A DNA stretch of 64,000 nucleotides. It comes from Saussurea involucrata. Its lineage: Eukaryota > Streptophyta > Magnoliopsida > Asterales > Asteraceae. Under the pieces are notes generated by a model. It saw only the letters and a list, made by a program, of their open reading frames with translations. It had not been told where the DNA came from and did no database searches. The position numbers were made by a program, and so were the translations under genes. This document shows, piece by piece, positions 1-11,638 of this stretch. Position 1 is the stretch's first letter. Every line of letters starts with the position of its first letter. The stretch is taken from contig CM066314.1 of the NCBI GenBank assembly GCA_033807775.1, forward strand, positions 40,586,001 to 40,650,000. Direction: 5' to 3'.

Positions 1-407
1 TTGAACAGATCGAGCAAGTTCAAATTGACGTAACATGAAACCTATTAGTCCAAAAGCACCATGGAGAGCAACAAAAGTCCACAGACCGCCTAATTGACAC
101 CAACGAGTAAAATCTCCTTGTGCTTCAGGACCCATAGTAATAACAAAGAATGTGTTAAACTATTAGCAGAAGTAGAAACTGTCGCAATTAAGAAATTGCA
201 GCCTTCCAAATAGGAAGTGGCCAATCCATGGGTATACCATGAAGTTACACAGGTTGTACCGATGAACCAACCCCTTATAGCGAAATAGGCACAAGGAAAG
301 AGCAATAGGTCGGACCACCCTACAAAAACGAAACGGTCCCTCTATATCATCCATAATATCAAACAAATCACTTTCGTGTTTGGTAAATTTACCAAGAGCT
401 ATCGGGT
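1..407 (-). pseudogene. psbD: Nuclear plastid insert: decayed psbD (photosystem II D2) fragment
   Basis: Read on the minus strand, this is the N-terminal part of the chloroplast photosystem II D2 protein. Recognisable pieces are the start region (IALGKFTK, DLFDIMDD), then LFPCAYFA, WYTHGLA, SYLEGCNFL and NSL.HSLLLLW, and at the window edge FGLIGFMLRQFELARSVQ. The pieces fall in different frames. A deletion of about 10 bases after DIMDD removes the WLRRD region, and several substitutions and indels follow. The normal ATG near 405 is not preserved. In a chloroplast this gene would be intact and highly conserved, so this is a non-functional nuclear copy (NUPT) that is old enough to have decayed. 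It continues off the left edge. The identity is secure; the exact right boundary (407-490) is not. Confidence 0.9.
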
Positions 408-499
408 AATGACCTCCACTGCTGAGAATTTTAAGAAAATAGACTAAGTTTGGAAAGTCTGAACAAAAACTACAAATCTTTACTCTATCCACTAGGCTT

Positions 500-1680
500 T
501 AAACCCACATCTTGCCCTTTCCTTAGCTCGAGCCATCACTACCTGGCTTATCTGAAATTGGTTTTCAGTTTTATAAAAATCCAGATTTAGACCGAATGTC
601 TAGTGAGTTCCCTCAAGTATCAATATCACACCACGTATATCAACCAATAAAAGATATAAAACATTAAGAACTGATTCACACCTTAAAACCTCCATGCACA
701 CACACAACACATATAGATGGCACACGCTTAAAGTCACACACATCTGTGACAACGTGTTTAGACACACATGGAACAGATTCATGTATTCCAAATGGGTGAC
801 ACTTCCCATATCAAGCCATCACATGTCCCATCCCATTGAACGCACACTTTAAATGTAATTTCATATTAAAGCATGATATATGCAATTGTAAAACAATCAT
901 TTCAAATACCAACATGCATAATCAAGATTTCTTGTGAAATAAGGGTAATTAAGGAAAGCTCACATGTCGTCCACGCTTAATCTCACACTTGAATCTACGA
1001 GTGACTAAACCGAACACCTAAATTCCACGACATACGAGGGTGTTAAACCACCTAATTATTCCCCAAAACCATCATTAACAATCCCTAAGACAAACCCCTA
1101 ATCGATGCATCGATCCTAGCCTAAACGAGAAACGACCCAAAAACGGAAATCGCCCAAACAATGTATGGAGGCGACTTCCAAGCGACCAAACCCGCTTGGG
1201 GGTCGCTTCATCAACTGTTTTGGGTTTGCATGATTTTTCAGCAAAACCTCAACGACTCTCATGCCCAAACATCCATTTATCCATATAAATTCATCCATTG
1301 AAGAACTCTCTCTTTTTCTCAAAATCAATACAATGAAGAACTTTTGAGGGAAAACACCAACAATGGTGGTTTTTGCTCAAAACCTCAATGAGAACCAACC
1401 AATAATCACTCAAAGCAATAACTCCATAGAGATTTAATCCAAAAACACTTCAATAATGAAAACCCCCAAAACCTCAAACATAGAATGGTTTTTTTTTATG
1501 TCCACCTAAATCAGCTACCTTCTTCAAAGTCCTCAAGAACACACACAATCTCTCTCTCTCTCTCTAAACGTTTTGCTGAAAATGAATAGGGTTCAGAGGG
1601 TTTTACCCTCTTCAGTCCTTAACTGCACTCTAGTCCCTGCAGGTTGAAAGTTTTCACTAAAATACCATTAAACCTTTAAA
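500..1680 (-). repeat. Tekay-type LTR remnant (minus orientation)
   Basis: The minus strand shows the landmarks shared by the other Tekay-like LTRs in this window. A CT/GA microsatellite near 1551-1567 matches their transcript-start region, a GTGAGC donor-like site lies at 961-963, and the motif CTCACTAG begins a perfect TAGAC/GTCTA stem-loop at 588-602. CAG-type sites follow at 543-556, then sequence resembling the end of solo LTR Y. No TG/CA termini or target duplication were found, so the limits are approximate. The plastid fragment abuts its lower end. Nothing in it codes for a protein. Confidence 0.5.
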
Positions 1681-2850
1681 ACTTTACAGTTAAAAATTTA
1701 AATTATTACAGTTTTTTAATGTAATGTTTTGCTTATCTTTAAAAAACATTAAAATCATTTGAAAAGAATCCAATGAGAAGCAAAATTGTAGGCATAAAGT
1801 AAGGAGAGTTCCACATGTCTAAAAGCAATAATAATAAATAAAGAAAAAGGAAAAAAGGTTGAAAGCGTGGACACAAATACTTTCTTCTCGTGCTCCCATT
1901 CCATCACGGACGACCTTCACTTATCCATACTTCTAAGCTTCTTGTTTTCCATTCATACAATTTTAATCATTTTTTAAATGTATATATATTAAGAGTTGTC
2001 GTTTTCAATGAATAATTATTTAACTTTTTAAAACGATTATATTTAATTATTCCTAATGAACAATCATTCTTGTAAGAAATACATTAAAAAAATGATATGA
2101 ATGTATTTTTATGATTTTAACTTATTTAAAAGAAATAAAATATAATCTACCTAGTAATTAAATCCACGTGCTGTCAAACCCTTAAAGTTCGTATAAAATG
2201 ACTTCAAGTTATTCGTGGTCGTCAGAAAATTAGTCGGTACATGTAACCTGCTCTAGAAACCTAACGTTACAAAAAGAAAATGTTTAATTTTTAAAACAAC
2301 TATTATTATAAAATATATGTGGGTTTAATTGAAATCACAAATTTTAGCAATCTTGTAGGTATTATCTATTAATTAAAGATCTTTATTTATATTATTTGTT
2401 ATATAAAAAATTACATTTAAAATATAACCAATTTCATTGATTGGTGGTGAAGAGTTTTCTTAAAGTATTATGAAAAACAGACATTGACTAATTTTCATTA
2501 AAATGTTCAAATTTAATATATTTATGTGCCTAATTTTAAAATTATATATATAAAAACGTTATTTTAACTGAGTTTGTGGATGATATCATATTCATTAAAG
2601 TTATATTTATTAATAAAATTATATTTTTTTAATAAAAAGAATATTTGTGTAATACGGAATTAATAATTAATTTTCAGAGGACACGGAAATAAATAAGTGG
2701 AACCACTTGGAGAGTGCTTTGCGTGTTGGAATTCCCTGTTGGCTGCTGCGGACACGTGGTCAAACATAGGATAGTTGTACGTTATCCTTTATAAGAAACA
2801 TAATATTTTTTTTATGTTTAAATGATAATGATAATAATATTATTAATTTT
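1681..2850. other. AT-rich stretch without recognisable gene
   Basis: Low-complexity AT-rich DNA with no long ORF and no recognised repeat termini. Two G-box-like CACGTG/CCACGTG sites occur (about 2163 and 2753-2758), but no gene follows them. It may be the original target sequence in which LINE-2 landed. Confidence 0.5.
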
Positions 2851-2863
2851 CTTTTGAAAGGTA

Positions 2864-3693
2864 TCAATTTTTTATTAAGGAAAAGAGGGAAGATGCAAGA
2901 AAAGTAAAATCCGCGAAAACCGCAAGGTGCAATAAGTAAGAATGGAAAAAAAAACAAACATCAAAACACGAGCTAAAGATCAAAACGACTGAAAAGACCC
3001 GGTTGAGGGGGCCGATCCCGAGGGGCGTCTCAACGTATGAGGGAGAGACAAGATGGATTCTCGATCCACAATCTTCAATAGATATTTCCTTTATTGATTC
3101 GTCTCGGCACCCAATCGAAAATTCTGACTTGCATCTCGATAAATAGTGTCTCGCCAGAGTCCAACTTTTTCTGAATATTGTGTTGTTACGGTGGCTCCAA
3201 AGCAAGTAGCAGGTAGCACGAATAAAGGCTTGCAAGAACTGATTTAACCATGGAGAGAAGGAAGGACCTCCTTAGAATTTTAGAATCCCGAGCGTGAATT
3301 GACCAAAATCGACATCAATGTTCCACCAAATTCGAAATAGGACCAAAACCTTTCTAGCAATCGAGCAATTCACAAAGTAATGAACTATCGTTTCAGAGTC
3401 TTCGTTATATCTCAGGCAAAGAATTGTGTCTAAGTCGATTCCCCGATTACTTAGTGCAACTCTAACTGGGAGTTGACTGTGGATAACCCGCCATACAAAG
3501 ATGTTGATCTTTCTTGGTATAAGCTTGTTCCAACTAGTTCCTGGATTAGGCTCCTCGGTTGTGTGACATTTCTCTTCATGTCATCATCTAGGCACCACCA
3601 CCTAGCATCCCTGCGATTTATTGAAGGCTATAAATTTTGCTACAAGACATATAAGTTTCGTAAATCACTCAAGGCGACCTCTTGGGCCCCTAA
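2864..3693 (-). pseudogene. LINE-2 zf-RVT domain and C-terminus
   Basis: On the minus strand the broken frames give the plant LINE zinc-binding reverse-transcriptase tail. This includes INIFVWRV, a cysteine/histidine-containing stretch with IVHYFVNCSIARKV, and the typical LLWSHRNNTIF further on. The last 123 codons (3235-2864) are open; upstream parts are in shifted frames. It is the 3' end of LINE-2, whose earlier part lies at 37102-40660. Confidence 0.8.
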
Positions 3694-4379
3694 TGGTGTT
3701 GGATGAGATATACCTCAAAAAGGCTATAGCAACTAGCAAATCATGCAAGTATACATGGCTTACAAGTATCGTCTAAAAGCAAGTAATAATAGTAAGTAAT
3801 ACTAGATATCGTACCACAGAGATTTTCAAAGCAAGAAGAGTTACCAAAGTTAACTTTAAAACAAGATTTCAAGAGTCAATTGAAGCAATATCTTTTGAGA
3901 GTTGGTAACCAAATACTGAAATGTAATAACAAGAAATTAAAGATAGTATGGGTGCAAGATCAGGTTGGATTTGGGCTAACAGAGTGCATTGGATATTGCT
4001 ACAACATCACAAGGGTGTTGCAACAATAGCTCTGACAACACTACTGGATTGAATGGCCTTCCAAGGGAAGTGCACATTAGACTCTAGGTAGGGAGTGTGT
4101 AACACCCTCGAATTGGAAAAGAGCAACTAAATAAAAAATTTGATAACACATCCGAAAGAATAGAATATCTTCCTATAAACCAATACGAGAAATACCTCAA
4201 ACAATTTATAACTCAAGTCTCATTACAAGGCTATGTTCACATCGGGTGTTACTTAACCCAAGTACAAAATGCTATTCCCAAAAACCAATGCGGAGACTTC
4301 ACTTAACCAATTCACCTCTCGAGCACACTACTAGCACTCGACCTTTCGCAGTGTCACTAGAACTACTCCCAACCTGAAC

Positions 4380-5965
4380 CTGTTGCACATGACGACAAAT
4401 AAAAAGGTTAGGCTAACGCCTAGTGAGTTCAAGAGTTTATAACATGATTTAAATAATTATTTGAATGAAAGTTTGCAACATAGATTATGATTTCCAAAAG
4501 AGTTTACGAAAAGGACATAAACGACTCATTTTTCCAACGCACCCAAAATCTAGGAGAAAAGTTCCCAATTATGTATATAGCGTTTTCCAAAACGAATTCC
4601 AATCCAAACTCACTCAAAACGTGAATAAATCTGTATTATGCAAAATCTCCAAATACACATGATGACAATACTCAACTCATAAATCATGGAAGAACAGTCC
4701 ATATAAATATAAAACTTCACCGAAAACATGATACGAACCAATACTCACGCGAACGTAAAATGTAATGAAGTCTAAATACCATAAATATGGAAATGACCTG
4801 CTTCATTCAAAATTTAATATACATGGAGGGAAATCCAATATTAAAGTCATCAATTGTAGTCAATCGTACAAGACCAACGATAATAAAACCAAGGACATTA
4901 TAGTATCCAAAATAATGTTGGCCGACAACGGGGGAGACCCGGATCCATTGAGAGTGGAGGAACACAAAAAGTATGCCACTCATACAACGTTAATCGTATG
5001 ACACTTCACGACATAAAAGCCTAAGTGTCCCTACGACTCCTTTCAAGACACACCCAAAGAGACATCTGACCTTAGCGGAATATTAACATGAATACCACCA
5101 AAGGCTCGACACAAGCGGGGTTACAACCATGGCATTGCCCCGACATGGGGAAGGTCATCCCATCAATCATGACAGCTCAATCGGACTCAGCCATCCTAGT
5201 GCACCCTTGTAAAGTAAAGGTCATAAAACATGGGGCCCGGTCAAATCCCGCAACACCCAATAGACCATCAAATAAAGACTAACTTACGTGCCTATGGATC
5301 CAATGCAACACAGTCTACAATCACATGCCCATCCCGGAATGACTAAAGCATCCGAGCATGTAAATACCAATAATATGCAATAAAATGCAATAAGTTGTAA
5401 TAAATGCAAACCATTAATAGGACTCCACATTGAGCCATCGAAATCGGACAAAATGTCCCCAAGACTCCCTCAAAGTCAAAACCGAGCAAAATGCTCAAAA
5501 CCCATTAGACCCATAAATAACGGTCCTCAAAATGTAAAATGCATTTAAACATCGTTTAGGTAAACGTATACCACAAAATCATCATTAACCCAAAACTCGT
5601 CACGGGTTAGAACAAAGAGTTTCCCCAAATGGGCTCATGCCCTTATAATTCTCAAAACGACTCATGACACGAAAATGTGCATTTTCCCAAATGTTTATAA
5701 AATCAATTATACTCACATGATTAAACCATTGAATAAGCTCCATTTGAGCAATAAATCATTTAAGGGTATATTTATGATATCTACACATCAAAATATCCCA
5801 AAGTCCCAATTATGGGTGTTTTACAATCTTTATAAAGTTAAACACTTAAAAGAGTCATAATCACCAAATAACGCAACAGTTGATAATTATAAGTAAAACA
5901 CACAAATACTTGGAAAATAACATTTTTGGCATGTACAACGTTTTCACAAATCAACATGAACTCAC
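4380..5965 (-). other. Putative intron module in Tekay-1 3' LTR
   Basis: On the minus strand GCAAG|GTGAGTTC forms a strong donor-like site (5966/5965). A TAGGC/GCCTA stem-loop (4409-4422) ends in CTAAC, and about 29 nt later a pyrimidine-rich tract ends in CAG|GT (acceptor at 4380-4382). The same order recurs in the other Tekay-like LTRs of the window. Splicing itself is inferred, not shown. Confidence 0.4.
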
Positions 5966-6143
5966 CTTGCTAGATTTAGGCTAAATCTAGATTTTCCCCA
6001 AACGTAAGCTCCTTTGAAGAGACTTGAATCTTCAAGCCAAATCTTCCAAAAACCTAGATCCATAAGTTTCCAACCATAAATACTCATATCCAACCATAAA
6101 GAATCATTCCCCAACATTTTACATCAAGATCTCAACTTATACC

Positions 6144-7458
6144 TGTTAATGCCAAAAATCGCACTAAACTGTCTTTATGCCAAAAATTGTATAAAAATAC
6201 GATTTAAGGTTTGGTTTCGGACCTTATCAACTAAAGATTGTAACGTCGAAATAAACAAGAAAAATAACGAAGAAATGTAGACGAAACAAGAGATTTTGGT
6301 GACGCGGAAAACCCCAAAACGGGGGAAAACTGCGGTCGACTGTGTTAGAGCCGACGGTGCACTATGATCGCCAAACAGTGGCGAAATTCCTTGCGTTACA
6401 GGTGACATGTGTACAATAAGTTACAATTATAGAAAAAGTAAACTTAATCGTGTGTAAAAGTCGTGTGTCGAGTGTAAAACGTGCGAACTAAGTTGTTGTC
6501 GTGCGGTCTCGAACTGTCGTCGTGTGATACTTGCGTGTTCGAATGCCTTGCTGTATTGAGAGAAAAATGTAGAAATGAGTGTAAGTAGCTCTGTCTGTCC
6601 TCCTTTTGCTCGAAGGTGGAGCAACCTTTATATAGCTTCTGCTGGTCCTTAAATGTGCTTTGATGACTCGCTTCTGTAACCGCTGCCGGCATTAAATGCG
6701 CTTTGATGACTGGTTTTGTAACCACTGTCGGGCCTTTAATGTCATTAAGAACTCGTCCGTTACTGACCGTTGTACCATAATTGCTTGTATACCTGCATTA
6801 ATGAACGAAGGAAACGGCTGTTGACCATTAATGGTTAGTGTAACCGTAAGACCGTCTTGAGTTCTGGACGCCGGTCTTATGGAGCATACGACCGTTGCCG
6901 AAATATAAGACCATGTATATGATTGTAAATGTCTTGTAAGACCTTATCTTAATATAAGAATGGTCTTATGAAAATGTCGTAAGACTAGGATGATAATGTC
7001 GCAAAACCAGGTCGTAAGACCAAGATGACGATGTCGTAGGACTAGGTTGCAGGACCAGGATGTCAGGACGATGTTGTCGCAAGACCAGAGCGATATAAGA
7101 CTGATGACAGGAGACTGTCGACGTAAGACCTATGAGTCGTAACCGGCGACACGTAACTAGCGACATAAGACTAGTGACGTAAGACTAGTGGCATAAGACT
7201 AGTGGCATAAGACTAGTAACGTGTGACTAGCGATGTGTAACATGCGACACGTGACGTGCGATCATGAGATGTAAAGACACTATCTTGAATGACTATTGAC
7301 GCAAGATGTCTTTTAATAACCCACTATCGTGGTTATTAACGTATGTCGGGGACATGATAATAATGGGTATTATCCTTGGTTATTAGGGTAATCAATGTCC
7401 ATGGGTCATGCCGAGGGAATTTCTCAAGTCGATCGAGGGTGTGATTTTTACCCAAATA
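6144..7458 (-). repeat. Tat-1 3' LTR
   Basis: Plus-strand start TGTTAATGCC, end CCCAAATA (the other copy ends CCCAAACA). A minus-strand TATATAAAG box is at about 6625-6634. The half nearest 7200 contains repeats of the theme CATAAGACTAGTG. It is about 1.3 kb, close in length to the partner LTR. Confidence 0.9.
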
Positions 7459-7673
7459 GTTAGCCCCCCGAGATTTGAATTTCAAAGCCATTTGAATTTC
7501 AGATCTTGTACCAATGTGTTTCTATGGAGACGTGTTACTTTTGCTAATTGGATCATTTAGAAGAAAATCGATTTGGTCAGCTAGAATCGCGTGACCAGTC
7601 GATGATATTAAGTAAGTTGCGACGATCGAGAGATGATCTTTAATGCGCAAGATACTTGTGGTTTTCATCCGAC

Positions 7674-7812
7674 GATCGTAAGACGATCTTAAAACGTAAG
7701 GAACCGATGGTGATCGTAAGACGATCTTTATCAAAATGAGACGTATGGGATGGGAGACAATCGTAAGACGATTGTGTCGAAATAAAGTTTGGTGACGATC
7801 ATAAGATGATCG
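7674..7812. repeat. Array of four AAG-loop hairpins in Tat-1
   Basis: Four perfect stem-loops lie within 140 bases: 7674-7688 and 7712-7726 (GATCGT-AAG-ACGATC), 7757-7775 (ACAATCGT-AAG-ACGATTGT) and 7796-7812 (CGATCAT-AAG-ATGATCG). The loop is constant and the stems differ by paired changes. They sit between the purine-rich tract of the 3' LTR and the 40-bp repeats. Confidence 0.8.
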
Positions 7813-7830
7813 AACCGAGATAAGAATCTT

Positions 7831-8213
7831 GCGATACAGTCGCTAGAGACTTATGTTCTGGCGTTCCGAGTCGATATGGTCGTTATCGACTTGTGATCTG
7901 GCGTTCCGAGCCGACACGGTCGTTAGAGACATATGATCTAGCGTTTCGAGCTGATACGGTCGTTGGAGACCTATGATCTAGCGTTCTGAGTCGATACGGT
8001 CGTTAGAGACCTATGTTCTGGCATTTACAGCCGACACGGTCGTTAGAGACCTATGATCTGGCGTTCCGAGCCGATACGGTCGTTATCGACTTGTGATCTG
8101 GCGTTCCGAGCCGACACGGTCGTTAGAGACATATGATCTGGCGTTTCGAGCCGATATGGTCGTTGGACACCTATGATCTGGCGTTCCGAGCCGATACGGT
8201 CGTTAGAGACCTA
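7831..8213. repeat. Tandem repeat, 40-bp unit with 200-bp higher order, in Tat-1
   Basis: About nine to ten copies of a 40-bp unit built around GATCTGGCGTTCCGAGCCGA and CGGTCGTTAGAGAC. The variant GTTATCGACTTG recurs at 7882 and 8082, exactly five units apart, so a five-unit block was itself duplicated. No coding sense. Confidence 0.9.
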
Positions 8214-8953
8214 AGTTACGTTTTCTCTAGCATTTTTATAAGTGGGTAAAAATTTTACCTTACTCGTGATTGTATGATTAATCTCGCGACTCGCCTTTCT
8301 TGGCGATCCTGAGATTAAAGCATGTGAGTCGCATTTAGTGGCGACTTTTGCATTTTGACATGCGTCTTACCATAACTGGTGATTGTACAAGTCGTCTTTA
8401 TTGAAGACATATGCCATGACTAGCGATGAGATTTCAACATGTGAGTTGTTTTTATTGGCGACCGAGAATTTTAACATGTGTTTGTGTGTTTGTCGTGACT
8501 GGAGATCACAAAAAATGTGAGACGACTATAAGTTGCAACCTGCGTTTTCCATGACTGGCGATCATAAGAAAAAACGTAAGTCGTCTTTTACTGACGACTA
8601 TAAATTGCAACCTGCGTTTGCCATGACTGGCGATCGTAAGAAAAAAATGTAAGTCGTGTAGACTTTGTTTGAAGAATGACTTTGGAAGTAATCGGGCGAC
8701 TGAGCCGAACATACGTCCCAAGTTACAGATTGTAAGTCCTGAGACTTCGAATTCGTAACACCTGCTGTGATCGTAAGATCCATGTACCGAATTGCGAGAT
8801 TCAGTTTTCGAGGCATGATTTGAGGGTCATGATTTTGTCCTTTCACGATGCATTTATCGCGACTTTGTGGTATGAAAGACGCTATTCTTGTTACGACGTA
8901 AATCGTAAGACTGACGTGCGATCCTGCGAACCTGCATAATAAGATACAGGGGT

Positions 8954-9000
8954 GGTCGTTGGTTTGACCAACAACCCTTCGATGCTTAAGTCAGTAATCG
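8954..9000. other. Conserved foldback module of the Tat family (copy 1)
   Basis: GGTCGTTGG, a short centre and CCAACAACC form an inverted repeat (8954-8976), followed by TCGATGCTTAAGTCAGTAAT. The same module in reverse orientation is present in Tat-2 (56229-56272), with a perfect palindrome. A degenerate double copy lies at 9851-9916. Confidence 0.6.
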
Positions 9001-10285
9001 TTCGTCGAAGTAAATCGGAAAAAATGAAATAAAAGGCACAATAATCCAGCTACGTGGGGGTGCAGTCGTAGATTTGTCACTACGGTCTTCAGACATACGA
9101 TCATTCAGGGATCGTTGTCGCGCACGATCTCGGAAGGAATTCCGAATCTGTATAGAATGTCAGTTTGGATAGAGGAGAGGACCTTTTAGCCCCGAACCTG
9201 GGAGTAGGCGTCTGAGGTCATCGCGTTCATAGAAATCATTTTAAAAGACTAAAAGGATAAAATATCTTGCCTCGGGGCAGGAGGTCCATTCCTTACCTTA
9301 TGAAGGGTCGCGGAATTAAGGACGTAACTAAAACTTTAGAAAGTTGGTATACCGTACCCGAGTGCCGTTTGACTGGCGTTATGTACCTGGTGACGTTCGT
9401 CATTAGCTATTGGAGGATTGCCTCTGTCGTGGGATCTGATTGCCCCCGAGTCGTGAGCTATCTCTATGCCCACGATTAGTTGTAGAAAACTGTAGGAGGT
9501 ACAACATTCTGCCCCCTGTGGTGATTGTAAGACGATACCCAAATTTGCCTTTTCTGGCGCAAGGGTATATTAGATCATATCATGTACAGTCGCCACAATG
9601 CTGGTTTCACCTTTGAGGCTTCAATGTTGCTTTATAGCAATCTTGGGCGGTCTTTTGCTCGCTTTTGATCTCTTGCACTCCCCATGGCGTTGGGAACTTG
9701 ACCGTCTGATGAAGTCGTAGAGACTTTGTTTCTCACGATATAAATCGTAAAACCTGTACTTAGGTCGTAGAGACTTTTTATTCCTCACGATGTAAATCGT
9801 AAGACCTGTATTTATATGATCTTGCGAGCCTGCAATGTAAAATCGGGGGTGGTCGTTGGTTTGACCAATGACCTTGTCGTTGGTTTGACCAATGACCCTT
9901 AGATGCTTAAATCAACATTTATATGTTAGATTATAATAATTGAACGAGGAGAATATACTTAGAGTATATATATAGAGTTGTTATACCATATTCCATCCAA
10001 GTGGGATGTCACAGTTACCGTAATCTTGGAGTCGATAAGCGCCTTTTTCCAAGGACTTTTGAAATCAAAATATGGTATTTCCCATTTTGTGACGGGTATT
10101 TCGAGCCCCTCGGATGATGCGATACATGCAATACATTGACTGAGCATTTTGTTTTTCAGTGTCTTCCAACTCCGCTTGGATCTTCGTCGTGTGGTCAAGA
10201 CTTGAAGTCGACAAATAGAAAACGAAGATCTACATAAGAGGAAACGTTAGTAATACGATGTTTATTTCTAAGGAAATCCTTAGTT

Positions 10286-10305
10286 GGGTCCCACGGATGG
10301 CGCCA
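10286..10305 (-). other. Tat-1 primer-binding site
   Basis: On the minus strand TGGCGCCATCCGTGGGACCC begins three bases after the LTR end at 10309. Tat-2 has the same sequence with one change at 53431-53450. This is the expected place and form of a tRNA primer-binding site; the exact tRNA was not identified. Confidence 0.8.
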
Positions 10306-10308
10306 AAC

Positions 10309-11638
10309 TGTTAATGCCAAAAATCGCATTAAACTGTCTTTATGCCGAAAATTGTATAAAAATACGATTTAAGGTTTGGTTTCGGACCTTATCAACTAAA
10401 GATTGTACCGTCGAAATAAACAAGAAAAATAACGAAGAAATGTAGACGAAACAAGAGATTTTGGTGACGCGGAAAACCCCAAAATGGGGGAAAAACCGCG
10501 GTCGACTGTGTTAGAGCCGACGGTGCACTATGATCGCCAAACAGGGGCGAAATTCCTTGCGTTACAGGTGACATGTGTACAATAAGTTACAATTATAGAA
10601 AAAGTAAACTTAATCGTGTGTAAAAGTCGTGTGTCGAGTGTAAAACGTGCGAACTAAGTTGTTGTCGTGCGGTCTCGAACTGTCGTGCGATACTTGCGTG
10701 TTCGAATGCCTTGCTGTATTGAGAGAAAAATGTAGAAATGAGTGTAAGTAGCTCTGTCTGTCCTCCTTTTGCTCGAAGGTGGAGCAGCCTTTATATAGCT
10801 TCTGCTGGTCCTTAAATGTGCTTTGATGACTCGCTTCTGTAACCGCTGCCGGCATTAAATGCGCTTTGATGACTGGTTTTGTAACCACTGTCGGGCCTTT
10901 AATGTCATTAAGAACTCGTCTGTTACTGACCGTTGTACCATAATTGCTTGTAGACCTGCATTAATGAACGAAGGAAACGACTGTTGACCATTAATGGTTA
11001 GTGTAACCGTAAGACCGTCTTGAGTTCTGGACGCCAGTCTTATGGAGCATACGACCGTTGCCGAAATATAAGACCATGTATATGATTGTAAATGTCTTGT
11101 AAGACCTTATCTTAATATAAGAATGGTCTTATGAAAATGTCGTAAGACTAGGATGATAATGTCGCAAGACCAGGTCGTAAGACCACTAGGTCGTAAGACC
11201 AAGATGACGATGTCGTAGGACTAGGTTGCAGGACCAGGATGTCAGGACGATGCTGTCGCAAGACCAGAGCGATATAAGACTGATGACAGGAGACTGTTGA
11301 CGTAAGACCGACGAGTCGTAACCGGCGACACGTAACTGGCGACATAAGACTAGTGACGTAAGACTAGTGGCATAAGACTAGTGGCATAATACTAGTAACG
11401 TGTGACTAGCGATGTGTAACATGCGACACGTGACGTGCGATCATGAGATGTAAAGACACTATCTTGAATGACTATTGACGCAAGATGTCTTTTAATAACC
11501 CACTATCGTGGTTATTAACGTATGTCGGGGACATGATAATAATGTGTATTATCCTTGGTCATTAGGGTAATCAATGTCCATGGGTCATGTCGAGGGAATT
11601 TCTCAAGTCGGTCGAGGGTATGATTTTTTACCCAAACA
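10309..11638 (-). repeat. Tat-1 5' LTR
   Basis: Starts TGTTAATGCC and ends CCCAAACA on the plus strand, matching 6144-7458 with few differences apart from small indels (for example a 15-base extra GACCACTAGGTCGTAA-type repeat near 11180). It carries a minus-strand TATATAAAG box near 10789-10798. Confidence 0.9.

Larger units (their letters stand above)
6144..11638 (-). mobile_element. Tat-1: non-coding Tat-type gypsy element in the Tekay-1 LTR
   Basis: Inserted in the Tekay-1 3' LTR with target duplication ATACC (6139-6143 and 11639-11643). The empty-site sequence is present at about 35572-35577 in the other LTR of Tekay-1, which confirms the ends. LTRs are 6144-7458 and 10309-11638. The PBS-like sequence lies next to the right LTR and a G-rich tract next to the left one, so the element reads on the minus strand. 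The 2.85 kb interior (7459-10308) has no gag or pol. It carries hairpin and 40-bp repeat arrays. The LTR end (GGCATTAACA) and PBS match those of Tat-2, so the two are relatives, Tat-1 being non-autonomous. Confidence 0.9.

Noticed and set aside
1..407. Functional psbD gene
   Set aside because: Frameshifts, deletion of the WLRRD region and loss of the start codon; the flanks are LTR sequence, not plastome.
2753..2758. G-box promoter of a host gene
   Set aside because: CACGTG alone; no coding sequence follows on either strand.
7831..8213. CRISPR-like array
   Set aside because: Units abut each other without unique spacers and lie inside a plant retrotransposon.
8506..8846. Minus-strand ORFs in Tat-1 interior
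   Set aside because: Short, repeat-derived frames (GKRRLQ duplicates) with no gag or pol motif.
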